A stretch of 56,853 nucleotides of DNA from Pseudomonadota bacterium (GTDB lineage Bacteria; Pseudomonadota; Gammaproteobacteria; Xanthomonadales; Xanthomonadaceae). The position numbers and the translations under genes are program-made. The notes beneath the pieces were generated by a model. It ran no database searches and was not told where the DNA came from. It saw only the letters and a program-made list of their open reading frames with translations. The stretch covers positions 1-56,853 of the forward strand of contig JAUMYP010000002.1 of assembly GCA_030528565.1 (NCBI GenBank), written 5' to 3'. Below, in pieces: positions 1-8,144 of the stretch (position 1 is its first letter; each line of letters opens with the position of its first letter).

Positions 1-145
1 ATAACCTCAACTTATTGATTTGCAAGTAATTTTTACAAAAACACACCTTTCTGGCCGCCCAATTCAGGCTCTCTGACAAATAGATGGTGTCTGGCAGACA
101 AGGACGGCAGAATAGCTCCTACCCTGTTCTATTATCTCCAACTCC

Positions 146-1162
146 ATGCACATCGGCCCGCATCACATCGCTACGCCGGTCATTCTCGCGCCGATGGCCG
201 GGGTGACCGACAAACCATTCCGGCAATTGTGCAAACGCATGGGCGCGGGGCTGGCGGTATCGGAAATGACCATCAGCGACCCGCGTTTCTGGGGTACGGC
301 CAAGTCGCGGCATCGCATGGACCACGAGGGCGAGCCCTCACCCATCAGTGTGCAAATCGCTGGCACCGACCCGGCGCAGCTTGCCCATGCCGCGCGCCAC
401 AATATCGAGCACGGCGCGCAAATCATCGACATCAATATGGGCTGCCCGGCCAAGAAGGTCTGCAATGTCTGGGCAGGCTCGGCGCTGATGCGCGATGAAA
501 AGCTGGTGGCAGCAATTCTTGACGCCGTAGTGGCTGCGGTGGACGTGCCGGTGACGCTGAAAATCCGCACCGGCTGGGATGCCGAAAACCGCAATGCGCC
601 GCGCATCGCGCAACTGGCACAGGACTGCGGCATCGCCGCGCTGACCGTGCATGGCCGCACCCGCGATCAGCACTATACCGGCAGCGCCGAACACGACACC
701 GTAGCCGCCATCAAGGCGCAAATCCGCATCCCGGTGATTGCCAATGGCGATATCGACTCCCCGCAAAAGGCCCGTGAAGTGCTGCACCAGACCGGCTGCG
801 ACGCGGTGATGGTGGGACGCGCCGCGCAAGGGCGGCCTTGGATTTTCAGAGAAATCGCCCATTACCTCGCCCACGGCGAGCTATTGCCGCCACCCACGCT
901 GCAAGAAGTGCGCGAGCTGCTGCTCGGGCATCTGGATGCGCTGCATGATTTCTATGGCGAGGAGATGGGCGTGCGCATCGCCCGCAAGCATCTGGGCTGG
1001 TATGCCAAAGACCGGCCGGAAAACACCGCGTTCCGCGCGGTGGTCAATCGCGCCAGCGATGCGGCCAGCCAACGCCAGCTCACCGATGAATATTTCGCTG
1101 CACTGCTGGCCGCTGCGCCTGCCGGGCAACCCCAATCAGGAGAAGCCGCATGTCCGGCATGA
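146..1162 (+). CDS. dusB: tRNA-dihydrouridine synthase B
   Basis: FMN- and NADPH-dependent reductase that makes dihydrouridine in the D-loop of tRNAs (338 aa, normal family length). Visible: the N-terminal barrel signature LAPMAGVTDKPFR; the block NMGCPAKKVCNVWAG, which contains the catalytic cysteine; the HGRTRDQHYTG motif; and the FMN phosphate-binding stretch VIANGDI...AVMVGRAAQGRPWIF. The ATG at 146 gives the canonical start (M-x-I-G-P) and nothing upstream extends the family. It is monocistronic here. In many gammaproteobacteria fis follows dusB, but no Fis helix-turn-helix is readable downstream. The assignment to DusB rather than DusA or DusC rests on the CPAKKV motif and overall resemblance. 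Confidence 0.96.
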   Translation: MHIGPHHIATPVILAPMAGVTDKPFRQLCKRMGAGLAVSEMTISDPRFWGTAKSRHRMDHEGEPSPISVQIAGTDPAQLAHAARHNIEHGAQIIDINMGCPAKKVCNVWAGSALMRDEKLVAAILDAVVAAVDVPVTLKIRTGWDAENRNAPRIAQLAQDCGIAALTVHGRTRDQHYTGSAEHDTVAAIKAQIRIPVIANGDIDSPQKAREVLHQTGCDAVMVGRAAQGRPWIFREIAHYLAHGELLPPPTLQEVRELLLGHLDALHDFYGEEMGVRIARKHLGWYAKDRPENTAFRAVVNRASDAASQRQLTDEYFAALLAAAPAGQPQSGEAACPA

Positions 1163-1370
1163 GTGCACAGCGCGCGCTTGCAGCGCCATGACCGCATCTG
1201 CTACCCGAAGAGCTGCTGCAATCGCTACGCCATGTGCTGACCGGGTCAGGCGCTCAATGCCGCCATCGACCTGCCCGGCAGCTGGAACATTTTCGCTGCC
1301 GGGCAAATGCCTGCGGTCGCAAGGAAAATCCGGCGCACACCCGGCGCGCAGATTTATCCGCAGCCGTAAA
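1163..1370. other. gap between dusB and a convergent gene; possible decayed ORF
   Basis: About 200 bp with no intact gene. Several short open stretches on the plus strand read like protein but are broken by stops. One starts at the ATG at 1151 overlapping the dusB end and stops at about 1192. Another, containing ALNAAIDLPGSWNIFAAG, lies in a different frame behind a TGA near 1238 and ends near 1365. They could be a frameshifted remnant or chance GC-rich frames. No terminator hairpin with a T-tract is evident. Confidence 0.3.
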
Positions 1371-2393
1371 TCACTTGGCTGGCGTCTGCCAGATACGCCG
1401 CCAGAGCCGCTCCAGTTGCGATAGCCGCAGGCGCGCCTGCGGCAAGCGGATTTGTTCGCTGGGCTGCAAGGGTCGCCACTGGCCGCTGGCATCCTGCTGC
1501 GCCACAGCAAAATTGAAGAAATAATCCGGCTCGCTGCCCATGCGCAGGTCGGTCAGCACCAGCTTGTCATCCATTTGCCGCGCGCGCTGAAAGCCATGAT
1601 TGAACCAGCTGATGCGTTTGACGGCGGCAAAATCCTGTACTGCCGAGAGTGCCGCCCTGTCGGAAGGATAGTGCCGGAACTGCATCGGCCCATGGTCGGC
1701 CAGCAGCGAATACTCGCCCTCCAGATACCCCTCCGGGGTCATCGCCACCACGCGCCACAGCAGGGTATTGAACGGCATCGGCACCGAAACCCTGGGGGCA
1801 TCGGCATGGCCGATAGCGGCCAAACCCGCCGCTGCACGGTGCTCAATCATCTGCTTGGCAGCAAGTGACCAGCCAAGATAAATGCTGCTCAATGCCAGCC
1901 CGGCAACCAATGCATATTGGGCGCGTGCAGCACCCGGCCAGCACCATGCAATCACGCACGCAACCAGCAACCACACGGTATACAGCGGGTCGATGATGAA
2001 CACGCTCGACCACATCACCGGCGGCGTTGCCAGCGGCCAGAACAATTGCGTGCCGTATACGGTGAAGGCATCCAGCAACGGATGGGTAACGAGCGCCAGA
2101 AAAATCGCCCACCACCAGCGTGCGGGCGCCTCGGCCACCCGCCCGCCGCGCCGTTTGCAGAGCGCCCAAATCAGCCAGGCAACAAACGGCAGCACAAACA
2201 GCGAGTGCGACGGGCCACGATGCCAGCTCATCCGGTCAATCGGGTCAGCCAGCAGCAAACTGACCGGCAATACATCAAGGTCGGGCAAAGTCCCCAATGC
2301 CGTCCCGGCAAGCAGTGCGGCGCGGCGATGTCTGGCCGGGGCAATGCTGGCAGCCACTGCACCGCCCAGCACGATTTGTGTCAGAGAGTCCAT
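1371..2393 (-). CDS. membrane-bound metal-dependent hydrolase (YdjM/PF04307-like)
   Basis: 340-aa inner-membrane protein of the family annotated as 'metal-dependent hydrolase' (E. coli YdjM relatives). The N-terminus MDSLTQIVLGGAVAAS followed by LPDLDVLP, the pair MSWHRGPSHSL (HRGxTHS-type) and LVTHPLLDAFTVYGTQLFWP are the family's characteristic Asp/His blocks, presumed metal ligands. Four hydrophobic spans follow in the first 190 residues. The C-terminal 150 residues form a soluble domain, probably periplasmic. The substrate is unknown for the family. It is convergent with dusB and has no cotranscribed partner. The start at 2393 is the family-typical M-D-S/P-L/V-T-Q. Confidence 0.88.
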   Translation of the reverse strand: MDSLTQIVLGGAVAASIAPARHRRAALLAGTALGTLPDLDVLPVSLLLADPIDRMSWHRGPSHSLFVLPFVAWLIWALCKRRGGRVAEAPARWWWAIFLALVTHPLLDAFTVYGTQLFWPLATPPVMWSSVFIIDPLYTVWLLVACVIAWCWPGAARAQYALVAGLALSSIYLGWSLAAKQMIEHRAAAGLAAIGHADAPRVSVPMPFNTLLWRVVAMTPEGYLEGEYSLLADHGPMQFRHYPSDRAALSAVQDFAAVKRISWFNHGFQRARQMDDKLVLTDLRMGSEPDYFFNFAVAQQDASGQWRPLQPSEQIRLPQARLRLSQLERLWRRIWQTPAK

Positions 2394-2752
2394 TTCAATC
2401 CCTGGTTTCAGGCGCGCCTGGCAAGATAAACCTCATCATCAAACGTGACGCACCATTGCGGACGATAGGTAATGACCAGTGCCATTCGAACCACCTATCA
2501 ATTCAGGATACGGGTGGCCAGTTTTTGCATCAAAACAGTCATCCCAACGGATATCACCCTCGGCAGCACATGGCTCAAGCAGTGCACAAACCATCGATTA
2601 CCCCAGGAAATGGACACATAGTGGCATAACTTTGCCGATCCCCCACCGGGTTACGGTGAGACATAACAAAACACTCAGAAACGAAAAAACCACATTGAGC
2701 GGACTTTTCGGGTGCTTCTGGTGTCTTGGGGAACGCCTTGAAACGTCCATGA
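2394..2752. other. gene-free region between hydrolase and tRNA-Thr
   Basis: About 360 bp with no credible reading frame (open frames here lack start sites, codon bias and homologous motifs). On the minus strand, downstream of tRNA-Thr, a weak 4-bp stem (2690-2702) followed by six T residues (reverse of 2684-2689) could end tRNA transcription. A second small hairpin (CACCG/CGGTG) sits at 2644-2658. Nothing else is recognised. Confidence 0.4.
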
Positions 2753-2828
2753 TGGTGCCGGCTGTCAGACTCGAACTGACGACCTACCGCTTACAAGGCG
2801 GTTGCTCTACCAACTGAGCTAAGCCGGC
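2753..2828 (-). tRNA. tRNA-Thr (anticodon TGT)
   Basis: 76-nt cloverleaf on the minus strand. The acceptor is GCCGGCU paired with the 3' half before an encoded CCA (reverse of TGG at 2753-2755). The D-arm is GCTCAGTTGGTAGAGC, the anticodon stem ACCGC/GCGGT with loop CTTGTAA gives anticodon TGT (threonine, reads ACA), and the T-arm contains GTTCGAG. All stems pair. Confidence 0.96.
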
Positions 2829-2852
2829 GGATGGGCTGCGTATTCTAGCCTA

Positions 2853-3536
2853 TCAACAGCGTATGTTTCGCACTCTGGGCGCTTTGATGGCGCGGCGCTC
2901 GGCGGCGGCATTGAAGTCCGCCGGGGCTTGCACGTCCAGCCAGAAGCGGCTGCTGCTTCCACTTGGCAGGATTTGCGCGCGGAAGCCTTTGGCACGCAGC
3001 GCCGCCTGATGGCGACGGGCGTTTTCTTCGCTGCCAAAACGTCCCAGGGCGATGCCGTTTTGCCCTTCGCCCTGTTTGATGACAACCAGGTCGTTGAATC
3101 CGGCCTCACGCAGCCGTGCGGCCATGGCATTGGCGGCTGCGGCACTGGCCAATGGTGGCAGTTGTACGTTGTAGCCATGGCTGCCGCCAGACTCTTGCCG
3201 CAGTTTGACTGTGGCACCGGCATTGCGCAGCCTGGCCGCTGCATCGCTGGCCTGGGATTCTTCAGTAAACGGGCCAAAACTTGCACAAACCGGACTGGCT
3301 TGTGCCGCCATAGCGGCTTCGGCGATTTCCGGCTGCGGTAAATCCGGCGCTGTTTGTGCTTCTGCCGCGGGCGCTGGCAGCGGCAGGCTAGCGGCTTCTT
3401 CCAGAAGCTGAAGGCGCGGGATGGACGTATCTGCCGCCATGCCGGATTCGGCAACCGCCGGGCGATGCAAAGCCCACCAGGCAAGCACACCCAGATTCAA
3501 AACCAGCAGCCAAACCAGCAACATGCGCGCGAACAT
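2853..3536 (-). CDS. SPOR-domain membrane protein
   Basis: 227-aa single-pass protein. An N-terminal hydrophobic anchor (MLLVWLLVLNLGVLAWWAL, about residues 5-23) is followed by an Ala/Pro-rich linker and a C-terminal SPOR-type domain (about residues 85-215) with the repeated pattern 'FGPF..E..A...AARLRNAGA' and 'LGRFGSEENARRHQAALRAKGF'. SPOR domains bind denuded glycan strands of septal peptidoglycan, so a role in cell division or wall remodelling is likely. The start at 3536 (M-F-A-R-M) was chosen because it precedes the anchor and lies 7 bp after the coaX stop; a longer frame upstream overlaps coaX and is unlikely. It forms an apparent operon birA-coaX-SPOR. I do not recognise a specific ortholog name. 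Confidence 0.88.
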   Translation of the reverse strand: MFARMLLVWLLVLNLGVLAWWALHRPAVAESGMAADTSIPRLQLLEEAASLPLPAPAAEAQTAPDLPQPEIAEAAMAAQASPVCASFGPFTEESQASDAAARLRNAGATVKLRQESGGSHGYNVQLPPLASAAAANAMAARLREAGFNDLVVIKQGEGQNGIALGRFGSEENARRHQAALRAKGFRAQILPSGSSSRFWLDVQAPADFNAAAERRAIKAPRVRNIRC

Positions 3537-3543
3537 GGGGGAA

Positions 3544-4260
3544 TTATGCCTGATTGCCCGGATTTGCCCAGTGCGCCAGACCCTCCAGAACCAGATGCGG
3601 GTGATGCAAAGCCTCTGGCAGTTCAGGCAAAAGTGCCGCTGCGCCGCCGCCATGCAGGCACAAGCCTGGCCGCCTGCCCAGCCTGGCTGCCGCCTGCTGG
3701 AGGCTGGTTTCAATCAGCGCCAGGGCCGCGCCCTGGCAGCCTGCGGCAAGCGCGTCCGGCGTATTGTCGGCAAAGTCCACCTGCGTTCCGCCCGTTAACG
3801 GCAATTGTGCGGCACGCGCATGCAGGCTTTCGCGCATCAGGCTGGGCGATGCTGCGATTTTGCCGCCCAGATGCTGTCCATCAGCCGCCAGCAAATCCAC
3901 GGTCAGCGCCGTGCCCACTCCGACAACCAGCATCGGCTGCGCCAGTGCGCTTGCGGCAAGCAAGGCCAGGAAGCGGTCAACGCCCAGTTTTTCCGGGTGG
4001 GGGTAAGCAATGCGCAGGCGACCGGCGCGGGCGCTGCTACGGGCAAATGAAACCCGGGCAAAACGGCCAAGCAATACCTCAAGCAATGCCTGCCGCAATG
4101 CGGGCGATGCCACCGACGATACCCAGGCGGTTTCACCGTGGACTTCATCAGGCAGCGCAGCCAGCCAGTCCTGCTGCCGATGCGGCAGATAGCGCACTTC
4201 ATCAAGGTGTTGCGCGTATTTCAGCCGGGTATTGCCCAGGTCAAACAGCCACTCACGCAT
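3544..4260 (-). CDS. coaX: type III pantothenate kinase
   Basis: 238-aa CoaX, which phosphorylates pantothenate in the first step of CoA synthesis. Type III enzymes need a monovalent cation and are not feedback-inhibited by CoA (family knowledge). Visible motifs: DLGNTRLK at the N-terminus (ASKHA phosphate-1 motif), PEKLGVDRFLALLAA (the GVDR motif), GTALTVDLL (phosphate-2) and the GG-x-x-x-S loop. It overlaps the 3' end of birA by 8 bp; the birA-coaX pair is conserved in many proteobacteria. It is followed 7 bp later by the SPOR gene, consistent with a three-gene operon. Confidence 0.95.
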   Translation of the reverse strand: MREWLFDLGNTRLKYAQHLDEVRYLPHRQQDWLAALPDEVHGETAWVSSVASPALRQALLEVLLGRFARVSFARSSARAGRLRIAYPHPEKLGVDRFLALLAASALAQPMLVVGVGTALTVDLLAADGQHLGGKIAASPSLMRESLHARAAQLPLTGGTQVDFADNTPDALAAGCQGAALALIETSLQQAAARLGRRPGLCLHGGGAAALLPELPEALHHPHLVLEGLAHWANPGNQA

Positions 4261-5245
4261 CGCTCGCCCTCACACTGACTTCGCCCGAATACAGTACTTG
4301 CTCGCCATTTGCCGCCAATACCCGCAGCCCGCCATTTTCGGCCAGTCCCAACACCCGGGCATGGAAATCGCCAGTTGCCGCCTTGACCTGCACATGATGC
4401 CCGGCCAGCGCATCCAGTGCCTGCCAGCGCGATAAAAAGGGCGGCAGCCCCTGTGCATCAAACGCTTCCAGGGCAGGCAGTACATGCTCAAGCAATGCAG
4501 CCAGCAGCGCATTTCGTGATGGCAGCTGCCCCAACGCACCTGCCAGGTCCACCCAGGCCTGGTCGATATGCTGTGCAAAAACTGGCGGCATGCGCACATT
4601 CAAGCCAAGACCTATCACTGCACGCGCCGCGCCACCGGGCTCGCTGCCCCCTTCCACCAGCAAGCCGCCCAGTTTGCGCCCGGCCAGCCATAAATCATTC
4701 GGCCATTTCAGCCGTACATCCAGCCCGGTGTGCTGGCGCAGGGCTTCGGCCACGGCAATCCCCGCCACCAGGCTCAAGCCGGAAAGACGGGCAAGTCCGC
4801 CAGTAAAGCGCCTGTCCAGTGACAGGTACAGATTGGCCGCCAGGGGCGAGGCCCAATGCCGCCCGCGCCGTCCACGTCCGGCTGTTTGCTGCTCGGCCAG
4901 CAATACCCGGCTTCCCCGCGCCGGTACTGGCTGCGCCAACAGGACATCATTGGTGGAGGCGGTTTGCCAGACCACATGCAAAGACTCAAGCCCGGCCTGC
5001 GCCTTTGCCGAAAGCTGCCCACGCACAGCCTTGGCATCCAGCAGTTCCAGTGGCTGCGCCAGCGTGTATTCGCCTGTCCCGGTCGCAATGATTTCAATCC
5101 CCGACTGGCGCAGGGCTTCAATATGCCCGCATAACGCATCCTGCGACAGCCCATGGGCGGCTGCGAATGTCGCCACATGAACGGATTCGTGCAGCAGGGC
5201 TTGCAGCAGCACGCGGTGGAGGCAATCGGCAGGTGAATCGTTCAT
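4253..5245 (-). CDS. birA: biotin-[acetyl-CoA carboxylase] ligase / biotin repressor
   Basis: 330-aa bifunctional BirA. Residues about 1-65 form a winged helix-turn-helix (HGLSQDALCGHIEALRQSGIEI), so this is the regulatory form that can repress biotin genes. The ligase core has the biotinyl-AMP binding loop GRGRRGRHWASP, the KWPNDLW motif and GGLLVEGG, followed by a short C-terminal SH3-like domain. It charges the carboxylase carrier protein with biotin. It is first gene of the birA-coaX-SPOR run; about 97 bp upstream separates it from a divergent small secreted-protein gene. Confidence 0.95.
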   Translation of the reverse strand: MNDSPADCLHRVLLQALLHESVHVATFAAAHGLSQDALCGHIEALRQSGIEIIATGTGEYTLAQPLELLDAKAVRGQLSAKAQAGLESLHVVWQTASTNDVLLAQPVPARGSRVLLAEQQTAGRGRRGRHWASPLAANLYLSLDRRFTGGLARLSGLSLVAGIAVAEALRQHTGLDVRLKWPNDLWLAGRKLGGLLVEGGSEPGGAARAVIGLGLNVRMPPVFAQHIDQAWVDLAGALGQLPSRNALLAALLEHVLPALEAFDAQGLPPFLSRWQALDALAGHHVQVKAATGDFHARVLGLAENGGLRVLAANGEQVLYSGEVSVRASDA

Positions 5246-5342
5246 CGGTCAATTATCGCGGCTATGCCTTGCCTATTCATCCGTGAAATGGCCAGCCGCG
5301 CTATAGTTCGGCCTGCTTATACATGGCTGTACCGGGGGAATC

Positions 5343-5585
5343 ATGCCACGCCTGTTTGCTTTCGCTTTGTTGATGCTCTTGCCCTGCGCCGCAGCTGTTG
5401 CGCATCCGGGCAGCGGCGATGGCAACTCCCTGGAAGCGCCGCAGGCGCGTGCGGCAGATGCGCAAGACAGTAGCCCCCAGGGGCGCGAAACCACGCCGGC
5501 CGGACGCAAGTCAGGCATGGCTGAAAACCGCAGCAGCCGCGCGCCACAGCGTTGGCACGGCTTCTTGCCCGGCATGTTTCGCTGA
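5343..5585 (+). CDS. small secreted hypothetical protein
   Basis: 80-aa protein with a convincing signal peptide (MPRLFAFALLMLLPCAAAVA, cleavage expected after A-V-A) and a short hydrophilic mature part rich in Arg, Ser, Gly and Gln with no domain I recognise. The start ATG at 5343 is preceded by GGGGGAATC, a usable ribosome-binding site. It runs convergent to phoQ, whose stop lies 1 bp beyond this stop. A real gene is likely because of the signal peptide and the spacing, but conservation could not be tested. Confidence 0.6.
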   Translation: MPRLFAFALLMLLPCAAAVAHPGSGDGNSLEAPQARAADAQDSSPQGRETTPAGRKSGMAENRSSRAPQRWHGFLPGMFR

Positions 5586-5586
5586 C

Positions 5587-6966
5587 TTAACGCTGCCCCG
5601 GCAATTTGACTTCAAACCTTGCCCCGCCCAATTCCTGCGAAGCCCCCACCTGTAACTGGCCGCCATAACCGTGGATGATGTCCTGCACGATGGAAAGGCC
5701 AATGCCATGGCCTTGCACGCGCTCGTCACCGCGCACGCCACGCTGCAAAACTTTTTCGACTTTTTCTTCCGGAATGCCGGGGCCATCATCATCCACCGCC
5801 AGCATCACTCCCTTGCCGTCTTTCACGACCGTCAGCAACACGCGGGATTTCGCCCATTTGAAAGCGTTTTCCAGCAAATTGCCCAGTAGCTCCTGCAAAT
5901 CACCAAGCTCGCCGTGGAAGCAGGCTTTCTCATCGACCTCAAACTCGCACAGTACGCCTTTGGCCGCGTAGATTTTTTCAAGGCCCACCACGATTTGTTC
6001 GGCCTGCGGCAGGATTTCCAGCGGCGCTGAAAACAGTTTATGCCCCCCGGAGGCCGCCCGCGAAAGCTGGTAAGACACCAGATTGTTCATGCGCAGCAAC
6101 TGGGTATTGAGTTCTTCGCGCAGCTCTGCCTCACCGGCATCACTGTCCAGCCGGGCACGCAGCACCGCCAGCGGTGTTTTCAGGCTATGCGCCAAATCGG
6201 CCAAGGTATTGCGCTGACGCTCCAGCTGGGTGCGCTCGCTTTCGATAAGCGCATTGATGCTATCGGTCAACGGCGCCAGCTCGCGCGGATGGTGCTCACT
6301 CATACTCACCGCCTTGCCGAGCTTTACCCGGTCAAGCTCGGCAATCACATGGCGCAACGGGCGAATGCTCCAGCGCAATGCCAGCACTTGCAGCAGCAGC
6401 AGGAATACCGCCGCCGCGCCCAGATAAGTCCACAATGCACTGCGGAATACATTGATTTGCGCATCCAGAAGGCGGGTGTCCTCCATCACATGGATGGTGT
6501 AGTGGATATCGTCGCCACGCGCACCGGGCGCAATGAAGCTGCGCGAATAACGATAGACCTCGCCGGGGCTGCCATTGATATTGCGCATCGGCAGCGGCCC
6601 CTGGAAACGCTCCTCGCCTTCCCCAAGCATCTGCCCTTCCGGCAGGGTCGGCCCCTCGGCCGAAGTGGAATGCCAATGCCCGCTGGGCACCGACAATTCG
6701 GCATACAGGCCGCTGCCGGGGCGGTCAAGACGCGGGTCCGGCGCCCGGTAAGGCGGAATCAGATAGCCATCAATATCAAATTCGGTCCCGGCGGTATAGG
6801 CCAGCGCATAGTTCACCAGCCGGTCATGCATATTGCGCTCGGCCGTGTCGATGAAGGCGCGGTCAAGCGCCACCCCCACCACGGCCATGAACGCAATCAA
6901 ACCAATGCCAGCCGCCATTAACTGGCGACTGGCAAGCGAACGTGGACGCCAGAAATAACCGGCCAT
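5587..6966 (-). CDS. phoQ: sensor histidine kinase PhoQ
   Basis: 459-aa inner-membrane sensor kinase. TM1 is about residues 15-35, the periplasmic sensor about 36-175, TM2 about 176-198, then a HAMP-like linker, the H-box LADLAHSLKTPLAVLRARL with phospho-acceptor His260, N-box NLLENAFKWAKS, G1 DDDGPGIPEE and G2 GHGIGLSIVQDII. The H-box with SLKTPL is the PhoQ type. In Xanthomonads PhoPQ controls cation and antimicrobial-peptide responses and virulence (family knowledge). It lies 24 bp downstream of phoP and forms an operon with it. The periplasmic domain differs in length and sequence from enteric PhoQ, so the ligand need not be Mg2+. Confidence 0.9.
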   Translation of the reverse strand: MAGYFWRPRSLASRQLMAAGIGLIAFMAVVGVALDRAFIDTAERNMHDRLVNYALAYTAGTEFDIDGYLIPPYRAPDPRLDRPGSGLYAELSVPSGHWHSTSAEGPTLPEGQMLGEGEERFQGPLPMRNINGSPGEVYRYSRSFIAPGARGDDIHYTIHVMEDTRLLDAQINVFRSALWTYLGAAAVFLLLLQVLALRWSIRPLRHVIAELDRVKLGKAVSMSEHHPRELAPLTDSINALIESERTQLERQRNTLADLAHSLKTPLAVLRARLDSDAGEAELREELNTQLLRMNNLVSYQLSRAASGGHKLFSAPLEILPQAEQIVVGLEKIYAAKGVLCEFEVDEKACFHGELGDLQELLGNLLENAFKWAKSRVLLTVVKDGKGVMLAVDDDGPGIPEEKVEKVLQRGVRGDERVQGHGIGLSIVQDIIHGYGGQLQVGASQELGGARFEVKLPGQR

Positions 6967-6990
6967 CAGCGTACAGCGGCAGTGTGCGTA

Positions 6991-7677
6991 TCAGTTTTCA
7001 CCGCTGCGCGGGATGGCAAAGCGATAACCACGGCCACGCACGGTTTCAATCGGTTTGAGCTCGCCATCGGGGTCGAGCTTGCGCCGCAGGCGGCCAATGA
7101 AGACTTCCAGTACGTTGGAATCGCGGTCAAAGTCCTGCTGATAGATGTGCTCGGTCAAGTCTGCCTTGGACACCAGCTCGCCAGCGTGCATCATCAGGTA
7201 TTCCAGCACCTTGTATTCATAGCTGGTAAGGTCAACATTCTGGCCATGCACGGTGACCGTTTGCGCCGCCAAGTCCAGCACTACCGGGCCGCATTCCAGC
7301 GAAGGCTTGCTCCAGCCTGCCGCGCGGCGCACCAGGGCGTTGATACGGGCGAGCAGCTCCTCGACATGGAAGGGCTTGACCAGATAGTCGTCTGCGCCCT
7401 GCTTCAGGCCATCGACCTTGTCCTGCCAGCTCGAGCGCGCAGTCAGGATAAGAATCGGGAATTTCTTGTCCTCATCGCGCAGCGCCTTGATAAGCTCCAT
7501 GCCACTCATCTTCGGCAGCCCCAGGTCAATGATGGCGATATCAAACGGGACTTCGCGCCCCATGTATAGCCCTTCTTCGCCATCCTGGGCCGCATCCACT
7601 GCATAGCCCTCGCGCATCAGCCGGGCGGCCAGCGTTTCCCGCAACGGGGCTTCATCTTCGACAAGCAAAATTCGCAT
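6991..7677 (-). CDS. phoP: response regulator PhoP (OmpR family)
   Basis: 228-aa two-domain regulator. The receiver has acidic pocket VEDE, phosphorylatable Asp51 in IIDLGLPKMSG, the conserved TAR segment and Lys in VKPFHVEELLARI. The C-terminal winged helix (residues about 130-225) ends in VFIGRLRRKLDPDGELKPIETVRGRGYRF. It partners the kinase encoded just downstream, and the upstream PepSY gene is separated by 57 bp, giving PepSY-phoP-phoQ, the order seen in Xanthomonads. Autoregulation is usual for PhoP but no direct-repeat PhoP box is asserted here. Confidence 0.94.
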   Translation of the reverse strand: MRILLVEDEAPLRETLAARLMREGYAVDAAQDGEEGLYMGREVPFDIAIIDLGLPKMSGMELIKALRDEDKKFPILILTARSSWQDKVDGLKQGADDYLVKPFHVEELLARINALVRRAAGWSKPSLECGPVVLDLAAQTVTVHGQNVDLTSYEYKVLEYLMMHAGELVSKADLTEHIYQQDFDRDSNVLEVFIGRLRRKLDPDGELKPIETVRGRGYRFAIPRSGEN

Positions 7678-7734
7678 GACTTAACTCCATGAGCATGCCG
7701 CACTGGCCGCCCTCAATAATGTATTTAACCAAGC

Positions 7735-8085
7735 TTAAAGGCTATCGGTGTCATCACGATGTGTAGGCGAAAACTCCGGCAGCCTGGGGGATACACGCAA
7801 ACTGGCCGGGTCATCGACCACCACCATCACCCGCCCCCCCGGCGTCAGCACCTTGACCCGGTGAATCTCACGCCCCTCAAAGCGCAGGGTTTCCACGCCC
7901 AGCACCTGCCCGCCGGTGGCACGCTCCACCCGCCGCACCGCTGCGGACATGCTGCCCGCATCACGCGAAAGGGAGGAACGCTGACGGGCAGCACGCTCAC
8001 TGCTGAGCTCTTGCCCTTGCTGAGCCGGCGCCAGTAATGGCATCAGCGCAAACATGGACAGCAGGGGAATGAGCAGACCGCGCAC
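7735..8085 (-). CDS. periplasmic PepSY-like protein upstream of phoPQ
   Basis: 116-aa exported protein. Signal peptide MRGLLIPLLSMFALMPLLAPA, then an Arg/Ser-rich segment and a PepSY-type fold (about residues 48-95: AAVRRVERATGGQVLGVETL...HRVKVLTPGGRVMVVVDD). PepSY domains often act as periplasmic modulators or inhibitors. Its position directly upstream of phoP-phoQ on the same strand suggests it tunes the PhoQ sensor; this is inference from context. The acidic C-terminal tail has no counterpart I recognise. Confidence 0.8.
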   Translation of the reverse strand: MRGLLIPLLSMFALMPLLAPAQQGQELSSERAARQRSSLSRDAGSMSAAVRRVERATGGQVLGVETLRFEGREIHRVKVLTPGGRVMVVVDDPASLRVSPRLPEFSPTHRDDTDSL

Positions 8086-8144
8086 AATGGCTCCGTCAGG
8101 AGGATGGGGAATGCCAGTCTGAACAGGGGGCTTTGAACTCGTCC

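Noticed and set aside
2753-2828. tRNA-Thr (and tRNA-Asn) as integration sites for a mobile element
   Set aside because: No integrase gene, no repeated 3' tRNA fragment seen, and the accessory island is several kb away.
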